DNA of 64,000 bases from Physcomitrium patens (Eukaryota > Streptophyta > Bryopsida > Funariales > Funariaceae): assembly GCF_000002425.4 (NCBI RefSeq), contig NC_037270.1:10821935-10885934 (forward strand), read 5' to 3'. Position 1 is the stretch's first letter. Each line of letters begins with the position of its first letter. Shown piece after piece: positions 1 through 15,500 of the stretch. The position numbers and the translations under genes were made by a program. The notes under the pieces are model-generated. The model was not told where the DNA came from and made no database searches. It was given only the letters and a program-made list of their open reading frames with translations.

Positions 1-899
1 ATTAATATTTATTATTTTGTTTCAACAATAAAGTATAGAATTGCAAGATGAGATGTCTTCAAAAATATTTTTTTATTTAATATAGTAGTGGGTATTTACA
101 TGTGATACAAAGATATATGCTTAACTTTTTCAAAACTTATTATAATAATATTCTATTTATAATTATACAACATTTACAACATTAGCTATGCACTACATTT
201 GCAAAGATCTTGAGTACTTCTTTGTAACAACATGTGAGTTTTTTTTTTAATACATTAAAATATGTTACTATTTTTTTATATATAAATCAAATTGCTCTTT
301 TGTTTGTTTAAAAGTTAATATTTTATCATTAAAATAAGAATTTTAATGCATTAAATAAATACTATATGTATAAATAATATATGTATTTTTACTTGTTATG
401 TGTTATTTTTTTTTTTATTTATTTCTATGATTAATATTGGGAGTGAATAATTTAAATAACACAAAGATAATATGATTTTCTTCAACACTTTCATGAATTT
501 ATTTGACTCATAGAATACAGTTGTGTCAACTAAGAAACTAATTCTGGCTCTTTTAGTGAATTTTAATGGTATTAGATCTAAGTTAAAAAAAAGTTCATCA
601 ACTGAGTAAACTTTTTCATCAATTCTAAACATCTCAGCTTTTTAATCTATATATTGCAAGTTAGATTTATTAATACCCTATTCAATAGATTTTCTTATTT
701 TTAATTCTTATTATTTTTTAAACCAAAAGATATCATATTTAATAATTTGAATGTGTTTTTTACAAATTTTAATCCATGCTTAAAAAATATGATGTAATTT
801 TTATTTAACGTACAAAATTTGATCTCTACAATATAAAATCTGTTTTTATTTGTGTATGTATTACATAACTGATGATCAAAAATTAGTGTTATATTCAAA
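1..899. other. AT-rich intergenic DNA
   Basis: Very AT-rich sequence with long T and A runs. Short open frames exist on both strands, but none has a coding-like composition or a recognisable motif. I see no gene here. Confidence 0.5.
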
Positions 900-1218
900 T
901 GCAACGAAGCTCTGTGTGGAGGGCTATGCGACCAGGTCAACCGCAGGTTAACAGGAAGAGTTTCTAGAACTGGAGCCACCCACAACTTTCCAATTCATCG
1001 ACACCGGCTCATCGAAGGATGATCACGAATCTGAAGCTACTTCGCAGAGTAAGAGTCTAGCAACCGACTTCGCAGATTCAAACGACTTGCTATCGTCGTC
1101 ATTCATGCATCACGGAAGTAGATCTTTTTCTTTATCAGAGCTCGTCACTCTGAACTTTTTGCCACTGCTGTCCACACCAAGGGCCTGTACCGAAACCAAA
1201 AGCTTGTGATTCCCCGGG

Positions 1219-1250
<32 letters not shown>

Positions 1251-2270
1251 ATATATATATATATCTGCCGGAGTAAGGATATGATAGTGACGGTGAAACT
1301 TGTGGATTGCGAATGCTACCATCCTGAATAGCAAATTCAAATACCTGTACCATTGCAAATTGTTTTCTTTGCGTTCTTGCGGCGTAAATTTTTATAGACT
1401 CTGGTTATTGTTGTTGCATCATCGATGCAAGTCCAAACCGAAGAGAAGTATACAACCGGTGAAACGATGCAGGCAATAGACAAGCATTACCATTCCAGTC
1501 CCATGCTCCAAGCCCCTACATTTTGGATTTTTAATTAGGCTTGTTTTCCTTCAACCATATTCGCACATGTTCACGCTTGCGGAAACTGAAGGCAGATCTA
1601 CCGTTTTAATATAAGTGACCAATCTGTAGGTTTACTAAACTTTGTTTTAATTAACTATTTTGATTTGGTCGGCCGGTCAACATGAGAAAAGAGGCCAAGA
1701 AGGATTTGTGAGTCAGAAATCATTTCACCCATTGATGAGGCTCGTTTTACATTGAAAATCAAGGTGTAGCAAATTTGAATTCCAACCGAGGATCGAGGCC
1801 AAGAGAATGGACTTTAGCAAATCCACGAGGATGCCCCAAAGTTTCAGAGTTGGCGAAGGAGAAACGGTGTATTTTGTTATCCTTAAGGTTAATTAGAGTT
1901 TTTGCTTTGTGTACATGTGAATGTATAAGGAATCCACTGGCGGAAGGTTTTAAAAGTTTTGTCTCGACTCTTCGTGTGAAGCCTACAAATGGGAACTGAG
2001 TTTTGAGCTCCTGCAGCTAAACCTCTCATCGTTGGCTGCATTATTCCAACCATGCATATTATTGAATGTCACAAGCACTGGTTTAGGTGTCAAGTTAATT
2101 GGCCACTCCTTGAGATGCAATCATCGAACTCATTCCCCGTCGTGACATTCATCTGTAACACATGCAACACAAAACAAGTGTTGCATGGCGCACATTTTCA
2201 ATAACTAGATTTTCAATTAGGCTTGTTTTCTTGTAAACTTGGGCCTCAGGAATTGAACTTGCACTGGGCA
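900..2270. other. GC-richer island edge, no supported gene
   Basis: Base composition rises sharply near 900. A TA/TG microsatellite lies at about 1,219-1,265. Short open frames on both strands are not recognisable. The stretch may hold the 5' part of the bHLH relic that follows, since plus-strand fragments near 1,775-1,900 look mildly coding, but no basic region or helix 1 could be found. Confidence 0.35.
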
Positions 2271-2274
2271 TGGC

Positions 2275-2850
2275 AGCGTGACAGATCCACAATAGTCGAA
2301 GACAGCATAAAGCTGGTGAAGAGTTCACAACATAGAAAGGAAGAGACCTTGAAACGGCGTCACGAGCTTCGATCGGCCGTGGCTTCAGGTGGCCTGCCCA
2401 ATACCCCCGGTGTCAAGCTCAATAAGATCATTCAGTAAATCGGCTCGCTAGCAATTATTCCAGTATACAACTTGCAAGCACTCGAATCTGGCTCTCCTTC
2501 GTCCTCCTCTATGGCCCCATCTGGCGGTCTCAAGACGGCTGGGACGATTAGACCCCTCGAAGTACAGCCAAGCGGCCATAATGCAGTGCCTCAGATAACG
2601 TTGTCATTGAGATGATTTAAGAGCAGATTCCGAACTTCGAAAGCCTTCTACTGAAGTCCATGGAATCCCTCGGTCTGGAAGTAGTTCGCTGCAGTATCAA
2701 ATAGGACTCTCAAAAGATTCGTTTGTAACATCATTGTTAAGGTATGCGCTCTTTCACCACCATCGATTGAACTTAATCGACTTTCTTGAGTCTGCCGTTA
2801 TTATTTCGATGAACATTTCGTGAAATCCATGTGGTGTGATGCGTGTCAAA
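2275..2850 (+). pseudogene. Relic of the C-terminal part of a bHLH transcription factor
   Basis: An AG acceptor-like site (GGCAG) precedes a frame reading RDRSTIVEDSIKLVKS, which resembles helix 2 of plant bHLH domains, followed by a charged stretch (RKEETLKRRHELRS). The same frame meets TAA at about 2,436, then continues with a Ser-rich linker to about 2,600. After a frame change a second block reads EQIPNFESLLLKSMESLGL then EVVRCSIK, like the ACT-type C-terminal domain of plant bHLH proteins. It is broken by TAA and TAG, and a further block ([16 protein letters not shown]) lies near 2,775-2,820. Seen: the motifs and at least three in-frame stops or shifts. Inference: a decayed gene copy that would have acted in the nucleus as a dimeric DNA-binding factor. 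Helix 1 and the basic region were not found. Introns could explain some of the frame changes, but not the stops inside the conserved block. Confidence 0.5.
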
Positions 2851-4157
2851 GGCCATTTCATTTCATTGCTCAATTTGAATCCCGAGAGGAAGGCAATCTG
2901 CCACAGTCGGTCGCCTCTCTGCACTCTGCCCTTGGCCTCGGAGGGAGGCAGCTCGAACCACAGCGCCGGAGCCAAGGCGTCCGATCCATGCGGTGCCGAA
3001 TTGGACTAGGTTGAAAAGTGCCGCGCACTATGTTGAAAACCAGGTTGAAAGGCATCTGGTTTGGGACTTCAGTTCCACCTAAATCAGGATAATTCTTATA
3101 ACTTCTCATGTTCGAGGGCAAATTTGTAATTATCGCAAAACTGAGGGGTATTCTTGGTATTTCAACATATTTCAGGGGTATAAATGATATTTTTCCTAAA
3201 TTTTATATTTAATTAATCATATATATCATTTAAATTTCTTATAACAAAAAAATGGCAACATCATAAAGTAGAATTATCTCTATTTTCTAGATAAACAAAA
3301 AATATTGCATGTTATTTGGCTAAATATATTAAATAACTAAATATCAAAGAGTATGATTTCTATAAAAAGAAATAAAAAATGAACTTATTTTGCCATAATG
3401 AGGACAATACAACTAGATTCTTCTACAACATGATCTTAAAAAATTCTTGTATTGTCTTATTATTATTATTATTATTATTTAAATATAAGATTTATTAATG
3501 TTAAAAGATCCTTTATTTTCTTCTTACATGTTGTTAAGTTTTGATTTTTTAGTCTAATTTTATTTGATGAATGTTTTGACAAATATCATATCATATTATT
3601 GCTACAAAAAAATAATTTCACAATGTAAAATTCATAGATAGATTTTTTTTATCATTTAAAAATATCACCTACAAAATCTACTATTAGAAGTAATTATCAA
3701 ATATTATAAAAGTTCAATATTTTTATAAAAATACTATTATATTTCTAATCAATCCTTCTATTTTGGATTTATTGTGGTTAAAAAATATGTTTCTTAAATA
3801 CATTAAATTTAGTTCTACATTTCTTCTTAATTTTTCTATAAAGATGTCACAAACAATCTTATATCTAGAAAAATAATTTTTTTATTTATTCAAGTAAGAT
3901 TATTTCTATAAAAAAATAAAAATAAAGAACTATTTGATGCTTACGTAATATTAAGTATTTATATAAATAGAAAAAAATCAAAAATATTTTAGAAAATTTT
4001 ATACATTAGTATAGATATAGTATTAATAAATGTACACAAAGACTATTGAAGAATCTTATCAATGTATTAGAAATAGTATTATTTATTTACTTTTATTTTC
4101 CAAATATATTTATTAAAATCAAAAACCACCAAATAAAATTGAGATGGTATTAATATG

Positions 4158-4200
<43 letters not shown>

Positions 4201-5156
4201 ATATATATATGTATATAAATTAGAATTTCTTTGAAAAATAGAGAAAAAATATCCAATGGTTTTATCTTAAGTATGGTCATTTGTAATGTTTTTAAATAAA
4301 TTATTTAGATTATTTCAATCTTCATGGATTGAAATTTAGATCAATATCTTTAAAAAGTATTATTTTATTAAATAGATGTATTGAGTACAACATATATAAT
4401 ACCACAACCTTGAAAAAAAGACTTGATGCTTGGTAATAGTAGTAGAGATGATACTCTATATAATGACATCTAAAATTTATTATTTGAAGATAGTTGTAAA
4501 GGCTTCAACAATGACAAAATAATTGGGTGGTGTTTTTTTTAAAATATAAAATGCTATAGATAACTACAAAGACATATAAATTACTTTTGTATGTAGAGTA
4601 AATTTAATTTTTGTTAACAAACATTCTTCGATACATTTAGAATTATGTAAACCTATGATGTAACTTGAATGTTTTTTGTGTAAAATTAATCTTTTGAGGT
4701 AGGATTAATGTAGTAGATGCTCAAATTATTTAAGTAAATTGATTAAATAAAAAAAGAAAAATTAAAAATAGAAATATTTAGTAAATAGTGTAATATTCAA
4801 GAAATATTAATAATGCTTTGTAGCCATTGATTGGATCTTTATATTTTTATAGATATGCCACATAGCTATTAAAAAATACTTATAAAAGTTTTATACTTTT
4901 AGGAAGTTGCTATAAAATCAACTTATTATATATATGCTTGAATTATAAGTTTTGTAGTTTTAACAAAGCTTCTACATAACCTTTTTAGTAGGGAGTATCT
5001 AAAGAGAAAAAAACATAAGCATTCTTTGTTATGTCATTTAATTTGATTTAATTTGATATGATTTTTTTAATATTTTACTTTTTATTTAAGAATCTATTCT
5101 TTTTAAATTAAAACTAGTGATTTTTTTTCTTTTTTATATTATATCCACATGTATAT

Positions 5157-5197
<41 letters not shown>

Positions 5198-8053
5198 TTT
5201 GACTAAATTTATGTCTTTATCATTGTTTGTAATATGACCATGTAGATTCTTACAATGAAAAAAGAAAAATTAAATAAAAAAGAAAAATAATTTATAATTT
5301 TTTTTTAAATCACACTATACAAGGTAGAAGGTTTAAAATATTAGAATCCAAAAATGATTTTAATATTTCTTAATTTTTTAATCTTGTAACTCGAACTAAC
5401 ATACAATAAGTATCTCAAAATTAGATGTTATCAAAATTTTGATGGTACTCCTTTAAACCTATTCCTTAAATAGAGATTGGAATTAGTAGTTTTTTTAATG
5501 TGAGAGTCAATACATTAGATTTAAATTCATTTTAGTAACTTCAAACTATGTTACAGTGTAGATTGAGACAAAATATCATCATAAAACATTTTACTCAAAA
5601 TGTATTGCTTTTAGTATAATTTCATTTTTATTTAATCTGGTTATTGTTTTTACATTGTAAACAATTAAGGTTCAATTTTTTCAACTTAATGATGGAAAAA
5701 TGTTTAGGTATTTTTTATTCAACTACACAATGATTATTAATTATTTTAAAAATGTTTAAAAATCATAATTCAATAAACTAGTTTATAAAATACAGTAAAT
5801 ACAAATGAAACTATACAATTTGATTATTTTTATCATAATATTTTTTAAATATATAACATGTGGTCTATAAATAATAATAAATGTAACATAAAAATAGATA
5901 TAAATTTTGATTTGTTGTTAAATATTAATAATAATGTTACAAGAGGGGCTTCAAATGGAATTTTGCAAAAAACATATATTACACAGTAACTTCTGCCTTA
6001 AGTGCAGACTCTACTAAATATGAATCTAGATCAGGTATGAAAAATTAATGAATAGAAATGCAACTCAAAGTGATGTTGATTTTTTTTCTTCTAATCATTT
6101 GAAACAATGTTAGTTGTTTACAATTTAGTTTTTCTTATGTCTTTTAATGATCTTCTTAAGCATTGTTAAAAATCTCTAAATTTTAAGACAAAATCATCTA
6201 ATAAAGCATCCTCAATAACTTCAATCAATTCATCAAATCTCAGTCGTGGTTCTAATTCATAAAATTTTTTAATAGTTTTTCTATATTGACAAATTCATAT
6301 TGTTTCTCATGTTGCTAAACATCATTATTTCTTAAAGCATCAGTCTTATCTTATTCAATTGTTTCATTCTCTTAGGTCATATTAAGATTTGCTCATTCTC
6401 CTTCAATATCATTGAGTAGATCAGCTTGCTACTTTTTGTTGATTTTATCATCTATTACAAAATATCCATTTATTTCTTGATTTATGATTCTTGAATTTAT
6501 TCTTTTGAAAAAATTTAATATGTTGTTAATTATTATATTAACTTTGAGATCTATTAGATGATTTCACATTGAATAATTTCTATGCTTTGAAAATATTTGT
6601 TTTTTTGAAATAATTTATAATAAATTCTAGTAAGGTTTTATTCTAGGCTCTTATAAAATATTTTGCAACACCTAACACATTAACAAGTTGTCTTTGTACA
6701 ATGCTAGCACTACCCTATCTCATTTTTTATGTTAGAAATTTGAGTATTCATTGGATTTTTTCATGTAGGTCATAAAAGTCCATTTTTATTTATTTATTTG
6801 TTTATTTATAAATTATACTTGTAGCATTTTTTTTAGCATTGTAATGGTTGTAATATCTATTGGATGCTTCTACAATGTCACATTTGGAGATAAGAAAAAG
6901 AAAAAAAAAGAAAAAGAAAAAGAAAAAACCACTGTGATTTCATATTTCTTAAATGCCATATTGTATCCAATAGCATTATCCAAATATAAGATGACTTTTT
7001 TGCAGATCTTTTTTATAAATTCAAGTGCAAAGAAAATTTCAAATTATGAATAAAATATAGATCTATCCATCCTAAGTTTTTATCTATTTATTTTTTCTTT
7101 TTTCTTTTTTAATAAGAAATTAGCCAATAACATCTTACAATATATGTTGCCTTTCCAATAATTATGCATGGCACCTTACAAAAGAGCAAACAATCAAAGT
7201 AACTTTTTATTCAAATTTTGTTTTACTACAAGTTGTTAATTTATCTTATGTAAAAAGTAGAGTATGATACTTATAAATAAGTCTAAAATTCTATCAAAAC
7301 TTATCCATAATATAAAAAATCTTTGGTTTGCATTATCTAATAATATTATATAGATTGTCCAAAGCATCCGATAAATATGAACTATCTTTATCAACTTAAG
7401 TACCTATACTATAAAGAAGCATTGAATCAAGACCTCTTTGATTCTTAAATCTTGTAAACTATCTCTAAACTCTTGTAAAATTGTACAATTTTATTTTAGT
7501 AGCCCCAATCAATGAATTGAAAAAAATAAAAAAAGATTGGAAACTATTTTTTTGATTGTTGAATTGCTTTAATTTAATAACAAAGTTATTCTTTAAGACT
7601 TTTATATTTGAGCTTAAAAATTCTTTGTATTATATCCTAAGTTTGGTAAGAATTAGACAAAATACATAGTTTTATCTCATCTTCTTTCTTCTAAGTATCA
7701 CAAATAGTCTTTTCAATTATTCTATTTAATCTTGCAAGCAATTACATATGAAGATACTTTAGATTCTATAAGGCAATGATCATCTCTATTTTGTGGATTC
7801 TCTTTAGAATAGTTGACATTAAGAGACTTAAGAATACAAAAATAGTCAAGCAAAAATTACAAATCACAAATGCTTTTCCCAAATTTATTCACACTTTAAG
7901 ATGGTCTCTAGGATGTTCTAGAATCAAATTCATCCTAAGTATGCACAAAGCTTAAGTACATACTTTTTGGCCCAATTTAGTTTGCATGCTTAATATAGGA
8001 ATTATTAAATTATGAAATATTAATATATAAATTAACAATTACATATAGAAACC

Positions 8054-8088
<35 letters not shown>

Positions 8089-8190
8089 ACTTATAAATAT
8101 AAAATAAATCTTATGAGCAAAAAAATCCATTAATAATCATTAAAGTGTGTGTATATGAATATATATATATATATATATATATTGAAATTA
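2851..8190. other. AT-rich repeat-like intergenic DNA
   Basis: The GC-richer island ends near 3,180. After that there are about 5 kb of very AT-rich sequence with TA microsatellites (about 4,166-4,193, 5,164-5,194, 8,057-8,084 and 8,159-8,182) and an AAG-rich tract near 6,890-6,930. No gene is visible. It resembles the decayed flanks of the retroelement region further right, but I could not match it to a specific element by eye. Confidence 0.45.
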
Positions 8191-9350
8191 AGCTTGCTTA
8201 TGCTTAATGAAGTGGTCAAAATTATGGCCAAAAACACCAACACCACAGTGAAAACTGGGATGAATTTTTATATTGAGAGGGAGTGACCAAGAAAGACTGG
8301 GTGTGAATAGAGATGAAACAAGTCTGATTCATTTATTCCTTGCAATGCTCCATAATGAACAACAAGGAATACATCGCCGAGTGCAACTGGAATGGGGCCT
8401 ACCTTGAGTCCAACGCTATTCATTACAGGCATTAAATAAATGCTCTCTTTCTTTAATTGAAACAGCTTCATCACACCAGGTTTGTTCTCCAGCTTTCCTC
8501 ACCCACCCACATGTCGATTACTAATACAAGCTTTTCATTCATACACATACATACACGCACACATATAAAAGTTATCGATATATGTGGATTATCGACACAC
8601 ATTGTACATGTAGAAGTTACTGATATATGCAAGTTATATATGGGGATAAGTTGCTGATACATGTCGCTTACTGATCCCGCGAGAACAGCTTTCTCGATCC
8701 TCTTTCTCCTCCGCCAATGCAATGGAACAGCACAAAATGACTACCTCTACTTTGAGCCAAAGACTATCCGTGTTAGAGCTCAGGTGAACGAGAATCATAC
8801 TGTTGAAATGAGAAGCCGAGTTTAATGTGATGCAGTCCAAAGACTCAGCCTTCGATCCGCAAAGCTTCTGCCAAAGAAAGCACGTCCCTAGAAAACAACT
8901 GAATGAGAAACGCTGCAGTCAGTCGAACATTTACTCGCACAGTCTGGAGTTTATACAACATACACCCACACACACAGCGAAGAATTCGACAACAAGTTGA
9001 CACTGCCATGATGCTGAGCAAAGGATGAAGTGTCTGCATGATTCTCTCGCATAAGTCTACGGGATTGTGACCTGTGTCGTGATGGACCTTCATTACAGTA
9101 CTAGTGTGATTATCCTAAAGACTTTGATGCTGAAAGAAGAGTGGGTAGTGTTTCTAGGTTGTTTAATATGATTTCGAGACCAGTGGTACACAATCGATCG
9201 GTTTCCACTGATCGCTGAAGCAGTAACGGAATCCACTGATTGCTTGTCAACCTCGCTGACCGCACTGCCTCGGGTGGATGTGAAGCTTTCTGATCACCAT
9301 AATTCGGTTCAGGGACGGGTCTTCATGGAGAGTCGATTGCCGTCTGGAAA
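8191..9350. other. Small GC-richer island without a supported gene
   Basis: Composition is closer to that of the genic islands. A 68-codon minus-strand frame (8,268-8,474) reads in part VGLKVGPIPVALGDVFLVVH, which looks protein-like but matches no family I recognise. Other frames here are short and rich in CA-repeat products. It may be an exon or gene fragment; no flanking exons could be joined to it. Confidence 0.3.
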
Positions 9351-10180
9351 AAAACCGTTGCAGTAAATTGTGTGCAGTAGTATAAATCGATGACACATTT
9401 GCCTATTTTGAAAGATTTAATTTGTGTTAGCATGAAACGTAGAATCATGTTTATTGCCTATGGGAAACATATGTCGTTGTTCAGGTTCACTTTAAGTACA
9501 TGTGAACATAAATGAATGGGTGACCATGTTTTTTTTACTGGAAAATCTATTTTTTGATTTTTTTGTACTGTGATGTATGAAGGCATCAACTTTGATATTC
9601 TATGTTATGAAATACTTAATGTGTTAAATTATAATAAAATAAATGATAAATATTTGTTCAATATAAGATAAGCGTGGCATAGAGACATAAGTATATTCAA
9701 ATTGTATAAAAAGGATTTGAATATATTCCAATCTTGTATTAAAATATTTATTTGAATTTGTGTATTATGTTACAATCTACAACAACTATATAATCAACAA
9801 ACAAATGATATCTTTTTTTGCTATAACTTTTTTCAAAACTTTACGAACAAAATTGTGATTTCAAAAATCTAATCTGAAAATTTGAACCACAAAATCTAAT
9901 CTAAATTAAATCGAAAACCAAATTATGTGGCACAAAGCAAATGATAGTGCTTCATGCTTTTACTTTATTTTAGACTCCGTACAAACTTAAAACATACATA
10001 TTTTAATCCTAACATTTACATGAGATCTCTCTTTCTCTCTACATGTAATTTTGTATGCAAATATTTACACGATAAATTTAATCCACGAATTCACTCTTTC
10101 AACATACACTTCGTCCCAAAATTTACTAAATAAATTACATTCCATACAAAAGATACATTAAACTAGCATGTCTAGTACTT
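9351..10180. other. AT-rich intergenic DNA
   Basis: AT-rich spacer between two GC-richer islands. No coding or RNA feature is seen. Confidence 0.45.
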
Positions 10181-10387
10181 GTGAAGTATATGAATATTCA
10201 AACACGATTTTCCATTTTTTTACAATACATTTGCAAACAAGAAAGGATAAAAGTACAAACTGCAACAAACCACAATAAATGCACTTTCAACAACATCAGA
10301 TACATTTTACATTCAACATCATCATCATCAAACAAAATATCCAAATCCCCACCACCGGTACCAATAACACCACCACCACCATGCCAC

Positions 10388-10503
10388 CACATTCCTTTTC
10401 ATCACACAAAAAACACACACAAACATACTCACCACCACCACCACTGCTATCACATTCCTTTTCATCGCACAAAAAACACACACAAACGTACTCACCACCA
10501 CCC
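10388..10503. repeat. Tandem duplication, period about 63 bp, CA/CCA-rich
   Basis: Two copies of a block of about 51 bp begin at 10,388 and 10,451 (both start CACATTCCTTTTCATC) and differ at only about two positions. Each ends in a CACCACCACC run. Frames through it give His/Thr/Pro-rich or Gly/Val/Cys-rich products on opposite strands, which is what such a repeat produces by itself. Confidence 0.8.
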
Positions 10504-12018
10504 TTCAACTGAAACCACAACACTGTGAAAAAAACCCACTTGTTCAATTCAACCACATCAATCGGAGAAAGAAGACGAAGAAGGAAGAAGAAGGTGAATG
10601 CAATCATTTTAGGGCTGATTTGGCAGGCGTGGAAGGAGGGGTGTACAAGTGGACCAGAGAGACACAGAGAGAGTGTACATTCATTCATCCTCATGATAGA
10701 GTTTATCATAGCAAAGGGTACTGAGATGCAAGCGGCAATGATTTTCCAGGGCCTGACCACTTGCGCAGCGTCATGAGCGTGCCTGAGATGGCCACAATCC
10801 AAGGTGCCCATCAGACAGCAGCAGCAGGAGAGCCCGATCAATGATCTCACTACCACTGACCTCAACACTACAAAATCCTTGCACCCTATTTCTAGTCTCA
10901 GGTGCCGCTCAGATCCATCTCCTAGTCACTAGCTCCTGCTTCTTCACTCACAGCTCTAGTGATTGCGAGCTTAGACTCACTCGGTGACGGGTTTCGTTAC
11001 GGAGTGAGGACGAGTGTGCGTGTGTGTAGTTGGGGAGTAGGTCTTGCTACCACGAAGGCGTAGGTGGGGTGCCAGGACGGTGATCATAGTGGTTATCAAT
11101 ATGTGTCTGTGTATCATATGTGGGTAGTGTACCAGGAGCTTGACGTGTGAGGAGTAGCAGTAGTAGTACTGGGAGCATCTGCAGGGGGGGCCACTGAACA
11201 CGGCGTTGAAGCACTGGAGTCACATCGTGGCTGATGATTGCGCCAGTTGGGGTGGTTCAGAGGGTGATTTCTCAGTGGGGCTTCTCTTTACCATGCTGTG
11301 ACCGTTCCGAGACTTGTCGCACTGTTGGAACGTGGAATGGGGATTTGCTCTCCGGCGTTTTCCGTTGTCATTTTGCGGCGTCGTGAGAGTTAGGAGCATG
11401 GAAAGTGTAACAGAAGGGTGACGTAACTGTTGGGTGGTGTGATCTCTTCAACGTGCGTTTCGTAGATCGACTATGTGTAAATATCCCCTACTTCGCAAGT
11501 TTTGGTTGTGAGATGAGGCTCGACTTAAAATGCATAATGACGAGAACCCAGGAATGAAGCAAAGTTTCGATAAATCTCAGAGATGTCATGAAGAGCGGAG
11601 CTAAAGAATAAACATTAGATTAATTTTTGGCGTTTGCTTGCTTGGTTAAATCTAGAAGTTGTATTCTACCTCTGCTGCCAAGCTCAAAAAACACTGGAAA
11701 TCTCCATTTCGGGAGCAATTACTCAAAATAAAAAAGGCTTGTGACTACCACTCAAGCACAAAAGGTCATAACTCCCACGCCTCCTCCGCGTCGAAAAAGA
11801 AAACAACTTCAAGAATCTTCAATGCTCTCCGTATCAAAACACTTGCAAATCGTCTTGGAACTTTTACAAGGGCACTCTGTCTTTACGGAGCAACAGAAAA
11901 CATTCTCAATCGGTAGATGGAGCTCAGGAGGACTTGAGGCATGAAGAACTACGCGAGGGCCCTCAGGCAGAGCACAAGAGCAAAATTGAATGCTTGGGAG
12001 AATACTGGTACTTGCTGC
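10504..12018. other. Intergenic DNA and 3' flank of the aminotransferase gene
   Basis: Genic-type composition, but no frame that I can identify. The part from about 11,640 to 12,018 lies directly downstream of the stop codon of the minus-strand aminotransferase gene and probably contains its 3' untranslated region. Short plus-strand frames there (11,659-11,944) are Lys/Ser-rich and not recognisable. Confidence 0.4.
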
Positions 12019-14006
<1,988 letters not shown>

Positions 14007-15084
14007 ATTGGCATCGACGAAGTGAGAAAATGAGAAGCGTCACTTGTGTCTTCTCGGACCTACGCGCTTGAGATTCAACTTCAGCCCTTCATATCATTGA
14101 TGTGTATGTTGAGCTCTCCGTCAAAGGCTTCCATTCCAGGCACCAGTTAGATCGAAGCACTACCACCATGGCAAATTCCCAAAGCGTCCTTGCTCTATTC
14201 AAAGCTGCACAAGAACTACAAATTGATTGGTCCAACCATAGCAGTCGGAGTAGAAAAATTCTAATACGCTTTAATGCTCTCCAATTGACGCTGCAATCCA
14301 CAAAATGAAGTATTCGTCTTCGCTTGTCAGACAAAGACTCTGACGCCAATTCTGCTCATCGACAACCTTACAACCAAATGAAGCACTCCAGTCCATAACA
14401 ATTTACTAAAGAAGTCATCACCCTACCGCGGCAGCCTAAACATCCAAAACTCACAGCAGTATGCAAAAAGGCCACTAATCTACACGCGGTTTTTCGATGC
14501 CTCAACAGTTTTCAAGCTTTTCCAACATTTCAGCAGCTCAGCTGATATTACATCATCATTACCTACTCATCACGGGCAGTGAAGGTAAGTAGCCTTCAAA
14601 CGCAGAGTCCCGCAGGGCAGGCGGCGCAGTAGGCAATATCTACTCTTTAGGCGGCTGGTTGTCACACCCCACGACGGAAAGAGAGTAAGGCAAACATATC
14701 AGCACCCATGCGGCACTCCAACTCGATCGTCAACCAAGCCTTGGTACGACAAAAATCATCACCTGTTTCGCAAAAAAACAACAGAAGCAAACCTGCGATC
14801 ACATTCAATCATCCATTCCTGGCAGAAGCTGAAATTTCCACTTAAAAAGCTGGCAGCCCCTACATCAATGATGTCCCGATCGTACATGGAAAGAGTACAC
14901 AACGCCGTGCCTTGCAATTACTCTCGACCATATCTAAGTACAACTTGAGAGGGGAGAAACAACTACAAAAATGACAAATAAAAAAAAACAGTCAAGCTTA
15001 CACTGAACCCACGTCCCCAACCTGCCAAAATATCAAATCGACTACTCAAGCTCAACTCCGGATGGACTAGAACAGGAAAAGGAG

Positions 15085-15125
<41 letters not shown>

Positions 15126-15500
15126 GCCGACATTCTAATCATCCGACGCCAATCAAGCTACGAAGATATGCCAGAAAGGGCCATGGGAGTAGTGGCTGCG
15201 CAAACAGCTACAAGAAGCTCAGGTCTATTCGGAGAGCAGCCAGCCATCCTCTCCGCCCGCTCCGCCGCCTGCTTCCCGGTGGACCTGGATTAAAGAGTCG
15301 CCCCACGTCATCTCCATCGAAGAGTGATGATAGAGCACACCCAGATTTGTGTGGCGTTCCATTGCTGTGTGAAGCAATCCGGACCCTATTCTCCTGGAAC
15401 TGGCCCTCCGAGTCCTCATCATGCCCAATTCAACTGATGTTTTCGTACTCGTGATTGTTCCATTCATTGTCTGGCCTCTTTTATTAGCCTCTATTTATCA
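14007..15500 (-). promoter_or_regulatory. 5' flank and probable leader/promoter of the aminotransferase gene
   Basis: This region lies directly upstream of the aminotransferase ATG. It contains a long CT run (GA on the transcribed strand), a common feature of plant leaders and promoters, and an AT-rich ATAAATAG-like element on the minus strand near 15,490-15,500 that could be a TATA box. An 80-codon minus frame at 15,225-15,467 has no recognisable motif; it may be an upstream frame in the leader. Transcription start and leader introns cannot be fixed by eye. Confidence 0.35.
15089..15123. repeat. (CT)n / (GA)n microsatellite
   Basis: About 17 uninterrupted CT dinucleotides on the plus strand, located about 1.1 kb upstream of the aminotransferase start codon and reading as GA on its strand. 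Confidence 0.95.

Noticed and set aside
10296..10868. 190-codon minus-strand open frame
   Set aside because: Its second half is produced by the CA/CCA tandem duplication, and the first half is Cys/Leu-rich without any motif. It is an open frame by composition, not a gene.
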